Shown: positions 6,701 to 9,943 of the stretch, piece after piece | How positions within the stretch are numbered: position 1 is the stretch's first letter | Layout of the letters: every line of letters starts with the position of its first letter | Assembly (NCBI GenBank): GCA_003497555.1 | Contig: DNNS01000679.1 | Span: 1-9,943 of the forward strand | Reading direction: 5' to 3' | Length of the DNA stretch: 9,943 bases | Source of the DNA: Spirochaetia bacterium | GTDB lineage: Bacteria > Spirochaetota > UBA12135 | Notes under the pieces: generated by a model | Seen by the model: only the letters and a program-made list of their open reading frames with translations | Told to the model about the DNA's origin: nothing | Database searches by the model: none | Program-made: the position numbers and the translations under genes

Positions 6701-7253
6701 CCATGATCTCATCCCTGTCGGCAAGCCTTCCGCTGGGCAGGGCATATATACGGCGCTCATACATCAGGCCGGCATCTGCGGAAAAAACCCGGGCCGTATA
6801 TTCATCAATGGTTGATGAATAAAAATGCAGTCTGGCTCCGGCCGAAAGTCCTTCAACCAGCGGACGGGCAAATGCGGCGCTGGCGCCGAAATCCGCAAGC
6901 CTTATATTTCCCTTGTTTACCACCACGCCGTTTTCAATCACATTATTGGCAATGCCGGGAAAATAATTATATTTAAAACCTGCAGCCATGGTGCCGAATT
7001 TAAACGGCAGACCGATATTAATTTCCGTATAGGAAATTTCGGAAAAATAAATCTGATGGCTGGCCTGGACTTCATAGGTGGAAATGCGGTGCAGCCCGGC
7101 GATATTATAATCCAGGATATCAAGTTCATTTCCGAAACCGGTATATAATCCGCCCAGGGCTATACCCTTGGCGCTGGCCGAACGGTAGATTAAAAGATCC
7201 TGCGCCGGTCTGAGGATCCCGGCAAGCAAAGTAAAAATTAATACAAGTCTCAT
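3777..7253 (-). CDS. PorV/UPF0164-like outer-membrane barrel with a giant coiled-coil insert
   Basis: This 1158-residue protein has a short N-terminal hydrophobic signal (about 1-17), then SASAKGIALGG and DYNIAGL (48-54), which match the SARALGMGGA and NPAGL signatures opening PorV/UPF0164 barrels (FadL-like, about 14 strands). Amphipathic beta segments run to about residue 166. From about 178 to 1015 the chain is Lys/Glu/Ala/Leu-rich, helical and mostly coiled coil. It is interrupted near 403-440 by a Pro/Gly/Asp-rich segment and near 690-755 by a Gly/Ser/Asn-rich one. Barrel sequence resumes at 1022 (SVMIKNIGNPVRYI), which matches the family's xxNLGxPV strand, and ends with a barrel-like C-terminal strand (ILSTNIKIFGF). 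PorV relatives are usually 300-400 residues, so the insert is the novelty. The only two cysteines, C466 and C547, lie inside it. Its start overlaps the upstream stop as ATGA, with AAGGTGG about 10 bases before, implying translational coupling. In T9SS bacteria PorV carries cargo to the attachment complex; whether this protein does so is unknown. Confidence 0.8.
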   Translation of the reverse strand: MRLVLIFTLLAGILRPAQDLLIYRSASAKGIALGGLYTGFGNELDILDYNIAGLHRISTYEVQASHQIYFSEISYTEINIGLPFKFGTMAAGFKYNYFPGIANNVIENGVVVNKGNIRLADFGASAAFARPLVEGLSAGARLHFYSSTIDEYTARVFSADAGLMYERRIYALPSGRLADRDEIMAREEAEIIRYENAYREKTDFIKKTAEKKASALDQEIKKLGKEISALEKAAASGLEKSMESVLAGRSREQFLRFEKTKIYSNLQAQNAKEELLFNSGRQAMLDYYSDMLEKFFDERKMEYMNKGEKLEYEREIELRRLTRESRRKIGQNIDAVIRLEYQLAQTRSALEREQMLQQQKKDSLSAAQKFYLYDTSVLPDMEAISRERKFYEEIASAADKKTKISPDNPYADMDAGDAAGKSLLFSGILDKAALLGGLRSNQETTAALVEEFSHVYFSARSNLLACSNEYSAQEKQISDLTGKKNKTAAELELQTELLKSKSELEKKILALSGETAKKREQLAEQERMAGDLSRRINELSAALGFDCPENLLQKKENNPETRKKLEKINIEIRQIETTLAAREKEKKQAEAFFASETGKIELAIHDIEEEETRLASLVNSNYIKQIASETVRQQVHESIYNNVLVEELNRLDELDLETAAKKEAVQIAIDELVSKRNTFLRRKRALGGKNAESADSGETEKITAQITGQKERIEEIDRERQKTEMELIAGTGDLLEKKLASLNVAGSNETGLFRKKSADLKQIDDAHNVKINELTNQIAGKQAEMERIRQDKNLTREEKEKKIRQNIDKISVLANDLKKENMDYNDARLLLRYNFTLNLKELRYQGNINAIFNLRMEKVQKKRVLFSKTIEDMDAGLKREAELINLEKMKIEQKKRFSEIEAVYNMRFSEIDKKLRWYAASNYPALAEYYAKIDSLDESDKIIIDEAVRESIRMKKNSYKKIIIAEYEKIAGDGRDREIVMLLAALKNITARKDREQNKSDDAFRDRVIRQNEEFLRTRANLFGSVMIKNIGNPVRYITEKSSQPLQIHTELAVKILPGLVTAAGNTFNIRDNSAVWHLGAKYNLFGVVNLRTGYRLGREETAPLSIGGGIFIPMRFQFLKIQLFLDYAFLPMNIFGLQFNSLGHQHILSTNIKIFGF
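4191..6758 (-). other. Coding segment of the coiled-coil insert, residues about 166-1021
   Basis: This stretch encodes about 855 residues lying between barrel strands six and seven. Heptad-like and charge-dense helices dominate. The antisense strand is correspondingly rich in TTT, TTC and TCC runs, which opens several long spurious reading frames on +. If strand one runs outward from a periplasmic N-terminus, the S6-S7 connection faces the periplasm. The alternation count is mine and could be off by a strand. Confidence 0.65.
4522..4568 (-). repeat. 14-bp repeat at 33-bp spacing inside the coiled coil
   Basis: ATTTCCGAAAAACG (+ strand) occurs at 4522-4535 and 4555-4568, exactly 33 bp apart. 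On the coding strand it encodes the repeated peptide RFSEI (residues 896-900 and 907-911). An 11-residue period fits a hendecad coiled-coil register and suggests a small in-frame tandem duplication. Confidence 0.5.
7250..7253 (-). promoter_or_regulatory. ATGA stop-start overlap
   Basis: On the - strand the TGA ending the 650-residue Ig-like protein shares bases with the ATG of the barrel/coiled-coil protein. This implies termination-reinitiation coupling of the two products. Confidence 0.85.
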
Positions 7254-9202
7254 TTTACTATTACCACCTTTTCCATGCTGCTGCTGATTTTATCGCCGTT
7301 AATTACTATAAAATAAAGTCCGCTGGGAACTTCCCTGCCGCTGTTATCCGTCAGGTCCCAGGGCGCGAGTTCATGCACTCCCGAATAAAGGCGCTGCTCA
7401 TAAAATTCTTTTATTAAAATACCGCGGGCGCTATAGATTTTTATCCGTACGGTTGTATATTCGGTATTATCGTTTTTCCCGAAGACCGGAATAGTCCGCT
7501 CGGGCGAGGAAGGATTGATATAGGTGCGTCCCGCGATTACGGTTTTTTTCCGGTCAACCGTCAGGCTGACTGTAATATTTTTTTCAAAATATACCCGGGA
7601 ATCGCCGTTTAGAAAACCTTTAACGGTATATTCTCCAGGAGTAAAAATCTTTATACCGTTATTGACGCCGGATGAAAATCTGCCCTTGCTGATCTGCAGT
7701 GCGCCGTAAACCGCATATCCTTCAAACAGAGCTCCGCTCTGCCGGTCTGAAAACTGCAGGGTAAATGCGCCGTTATAGGTTTCGGTAAAATTGGTATATA
7801 GGTCATAAACGGAAAATTCCATTTCCATCAATTCATTCATTTTAAAATCTTCCCGCATGGAAAGGCTGAAAACCGCCGGACGCCCCGGAACTACAGTAAC
7901 GGCAAAATCGGATTTGATATTATTGGTTTCATCATAAACATAAAACATGAATGATCCGCTGCGGTAAAAAATAATATTACTGCCGGGAATATAAATCATA
8001 CCGCTGCTGCCGTTAAAGGCGGTGCGGTCCGGGGAATTGGTTGTAGGCTGGGTCAGCGGATTATTATCCCAGGGCAGATAATAAAATTTTTCCCTGCTGT
8101 CCGTGCCCAGTACAACATGGCCGCTGTAATTGGAAAGAACATTTCCTACATAATCGCGGGCGTAAATATAAACAGCTGCTGATCCCTGGGCGGAGAGAGG
8201 TTCGCCTGCCTGATAAACCCGGCTGCCGATAGTCTGCCCCAGCTCATCGCTCGCGGTAAAATGATGAATTTCCGGTTCTACCAGAATCACTGCCGACTGC
8301 CCGGCCGTTATATTGGTATTGGTGGCGCATACTACCAGCCGGTAAATACCGCTGTTGGAAATTGCGCATTGATTATTAAAAGTGTTGGAGGAGTTCAGAA
8401 TTACGGGATTACCGGAATGATTGACCACGCTTCCCATGCCGGCGGAATAAATAGTGGGAGAAACATTGGTTAAATAAAAAAATATGCCGTTGGTATAATC
8501 AAGATCGCGGTTACCGTAATCGTCAACCGCCTGAACCCTGACGGGAAAGAGGGTATTCTTTTCCGTAATGGACGGAATACCGCTTATTTCCAGGCGCGAG
8601 GCCACAACCCGGGTACGGAATTCGCCCGGATTAACTTTTGTCTGATTGAGATTTCCGGAAACGATCCAGTCATGGCCTGCATAATTCCAGATGCAATTGG
8701 CCGGTATATTTACATTAAACGCCGTGCGGTCAGGCAGATTGGTATTCATGGTTACGGTAAGATAAAAAAAATTGGTTTGTCCGTTATCAATAAAAATATT
8801 CAGATCAGGTCCCATATAACACCAGTTATCGGAACCGAAATTATTGGGGGAATAATTACGGTCAAAAAAAGTTCCGGGCTTGCATTGATAGGCGGTCGAA
8901 GCTTCTTTATCGTCAGCTGTTCCAAAAACTCCATCTTCATCGTAATAAAACCTGGTGTTTTGAAAATAAATGCTGTTTAATCCGGTTTTAAAAAAATCTA
9001 CATTATACAGGTGGGGAAAGGTTCCATTGGAAGATCCGGCGCTGTTAACTCCCCGGAAACGGAAAACCGGAATATTGGTTTTACCCGGATAAATATTGGT
9101 ATCTCCGTTTATATCCGCCGGTACGGTAAAAGCGATATTGTAAGTAACGCAGTAAACAGCAGCTGCCGGAAAAAATAATATACACAGCAGTTTTTTTATC
9201 AT
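7250..9202 (-). CDS. Secreted Ig-like repeat protein with FlgD-type/T9SS-like C-terminal domain
   Basis: This 650-residue exported protein carries a Sec signal peptide (K3K4, hydrophobic core, cleavage near residue 18). The N-terminal part (about 20-200) contains an acidic DEDGVFGTADD stretch (88-98) resembling calcium-binding secreted motifs. Three filamin/invasin-like Ig units follow. Each has the alternating strand pattern with a D-x-Y/V-G/T-N core: about 201-310 (VQAVDDYGN), 311-437 (IYARDYVGN) and 441-550 (FSVYDLYTN). Residues about 560-650 form a FlgD-type Ig domain with IYSARGILIKEF, WDLTDNSGREVPSGLYF and the terminal KVVIVK, the layout of T9SS type-A sorting tails. The product is probably surface-exposed or periplasmic. 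PDRTAFN is repeated at 157-163 and 391-397. ATGA overlaps tie it to both neighbours. The start ATG lacks a strong Shine-Dalgarno sequence, so it probably depends on upstream translation. A specific function is not recognised; adhesive or structural roles are plausible. Confidence 0.75.
   Translation of the reverse strand: MIKKLLCILFFPAAAVYCVTYNIAFTVPADINGDTNIYPGKTNIPVFRFRGVNSAGSSNGTFPHLYNVDFFKTGLNSIYFQNTRFYYDEDGVFGTADDKEASTAYQCKPGTFFDRNYSPNNFGSDNWCYMGPDLNIFIDNGQTNFFYLTVTMNTNLPDRTAFNVNIPANCIWNYAGHDWIVSGNLNQTKVNPGEFRTRVVASRLEISGIPSITEKNTLFPVRVQAVDDYGNRDLDYTNGIFFYLTNVSPTIYSAGMGSVVNHSGNPVILNSSNTFNNQCAISNSGIYRLVVCATNTNITAGQSAVILVEPEIHHFTASDELGQTIGSRVYQAGEPLSAQGSAAVYIYARDYVGNVLSNYSGHVVLGTDSREKFYYLPWDNNPLTQPTTNSPDRTAFNGSSGMIYIPGSNIIFYRSGSFMFYVYDETNNIKSDFAVTVVPGRPAVFSLSMREDFKMNELMEMEFSVYDLYTNFTETYNGAFTLQFSDRQSGALFEGYAVYGALQISKGRFSSGVNNGIKIFTPGEYTVKGFLNGDSRVYFEKNITVSLTVDRKKTVIAGRTYINPSSPERTIPVFGKNDNTEYTTVRIKIYSARGILIKEFYEQRLYSGVHELAPWDLTDNSGREVPSGLYFIVINGDKISSSMEKVVIVK
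7253..7525 (-). other. FlgD-like Ig / T9SS-type-A-like tail of the 650-residue protein
   Basis: Residues about 560-650 show the ordered signature of this domain: a short linker (NPSSPERTIPVF), a strand with I-Y-S-A-R-G, W-D-L-T-D, G-R-E-V-P-S-G-x-Y and a hydrophobic ending with a terminal lysine. FlgD_ig domains and Por-secretion tails share this fold, and sequence alone does not say which role applies. Confidence 0.65.
8909..8941 (-). other. Putative calcium-binding motif DEDGVFGTADD
   Basis: Residues 88-98 of the 650-residue protein alternate acidic side chains around glycines, as in loops of secreted calcium-stabilised proteins. The assignment rests on pattern only. Confidence 0.35.
9199..9202 (-). 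promoter_or_regulatory. ATGA stop-start overlap
   Basis: The TGA of the right-edge Ig-like gene overlaps the ATG of the 650-residue gene on the - strand. It is the second identical overlap in this run, which makes the three genes a tightly coupled unit. Confidence 0.85.
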
Positions 9203-9943
9203 CGCACTACTACCACAAAAGCGCTGGAAGCGTTAATATTCCGGCCTGAGATGCGGATGATATACTGGCCGCTGGATACAGGATTACCGGAATCATCACT
9301 GGTATCCCATGCCAAAAGTTCGTTAAAACCCGCCTTGACATTCTGCAGATTGAATTTACGCACTCTTTTCCCGTGAATATTATAAACGGCAACTTCCGCC
9401 TCTGCCCCGTCTGCGTCTTTAAGCTCATAATAAAGTACAACCTGCCCCGATGCACCCTTTACAAAATTATTAACAGGAATTATGGAATTTTTTTTATTGA
9501 TATTGACCTTGATATCAACATCAAGACTGCAGTTTATCAGCGGATTATTACGATCCGTAAAAAAAAGACGGTAATTGCCGCTCTCGCGGATAATAATACA
9601 GCTCGCATCCTTTAATTCCAGACCCTGATGGGTTAATTCCACTCCTCCGGGATAAACAGCATCGGCAGGATAAAACCCGTCTTTTTTAACGGAAATATCT
9701 ATAACCGAAGACAGATTATTGAGCTGATTGGAAAACCGATCATAGGCCATCAGCCGCACCGGTACGGCAATTTCTGCAAGATTGGAAGCAGACAAAAGCG
9801 AAGCCGAGAGCAGGGCATATCCGGCAGGATTTACTTTTATGTCAAGCCATTCGCCTTTATGAGATCCGTCGGTGACAATAAAATTCTGTATTCCCGCCCT
9901 GGTAAGAGTAAAATCAGCAGCAGTAAACTCCTTTACTCCATTA
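9199..9943 (-). CDS. Secreted Ig-like repeat protein, 5' end outside the window (partial)
   Basis: The frame is open from the right edge to the TGA at 9199-9201, giving about 247 visible residues. A TTG at 9793-9795 could be taken for a start, but coding continues through it to base 9942 with no stop, and the residues there (FTAADFTLTRAG, WLDIKVNPAG) are typical Ig-like strands. It is therefore a partial gene. The visible part has one filamin/invasin-like Ig unit (VRLMAYDRFSNQ), a linker and then a FlgD-type domain (9202-9483) with VYNIHGKRVRKF, AWDTSDDSGNPVSSGQY and the ending FVVVVR. The tail parallels that of the downstream 650-residue protein in motif order, so the two look like paralogous exported proteins. 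They overlap by ATGA. The promoter and signal peptide lie outside the window, and the total size is unknown. Confidence 0.75.
   Translation of the reverse strand, partial: NGVKEFTAADFTLTRAGIQNFIVTDGSHKGEWLDIKVNPAGYALLSASLLSASNLAEIAVPVRLMAYDRFSNQLNNLSSVIDISVKKDGFYPADAVYPGGVELTHQGLELKDASCIIIRESGNYRLFFTDRNNPLINCSLDVDIKVNINKKNSIIPVNNFVKGASGQVVLYYELKDADGAEAEVAVYNIHGKRVRKFNLQNVKAGFNELLAWDTSDDSGNPVSSGQYIIRISGRNINASSAFVVVVR

Noticed and set aside
4191..6758. Coiled-coil region as an SMC/Rad50-like cytosolic ATPase
   Set aside because: No Walker A or ABC signature is present at either end. The flanking sequences are barrel-like and the protein has an N-terminal hydrophobic export signal.
9199..9795. 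TTG at 9793-9795 as start of the right-edge gene
   Set aside because: The frame continues upstream without a stop to the window edge with typical Ig-like sequence, there is no ribosome binding site, and no signal peptide follows the TTG.

Overview
The window holds six protein-coding genes in two convergent blocks. It reads as chromosomal DNA of an uncultured-type Gram-negative bacterium. The evidence for two membranes is a split PorV/UPF0164-type outer-membrane beta-barrel and secreted Ig-like proteins with FlgD-like, T9SS-like C-terminal tails. That combination is known from Elusimicrobiota, Fibrobacterota, Bacteroidota-related lineages and several candidate phyla, and UPF0164 barrels also occur in Spirochaetota. 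The loose lipobox of the solute-binding protein would suit a spirochaete. I cannot place the organism more precisely from sequence alone.

Left block, + strand, 234-3629. An AT-rich upstream region (1-233) carries a good -10 box and several short repeats. It is followed by a compact zinc-dependent NAD-type dehydrogenase lacking the structural-zinc lobe, a family-1 sugar-type ABC solute-binding lipoprotein, and a HemW-like radical SAM protein. Gaps of 20 and 13 bases imply one transcript. No ABC permease or ATPase gene is present, so the binding protein is an orphan here.

Right block, - strand, 9943 to 3777. Three genes are joined by two ATGA stop-start overlaps and read inward from the right edge: an Ig-like secreted protein (5' end outside the window), a 650-residue Ig-like secreted protein, and a 1158-residue envelope protein. 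Both Ig-like proteins end in FlgD-type Ig domains with T9SS-type-A-like tails. The 1158-residue protein is the most unusual item. A PorV-like barrel is split between its sixth and seventh predicted strands by about 855 residues of mostly coiled coil. By strand alternation the insert lies on the periplasmic side.

The right block can be read as an envelope module: two exported Ig-like cargo or adhesin-like proteins, co-translated with an outer-membrane barrel carrying a long periplasmic stalk. Calling it a secretion or anchoring unit is inference. The two blocks converge on a 147-base gap (3630-3776) in which I see no convincing gene and no strong terminator. I found no RNA genes, CRISPR arrays, insertion sequences or integrases.
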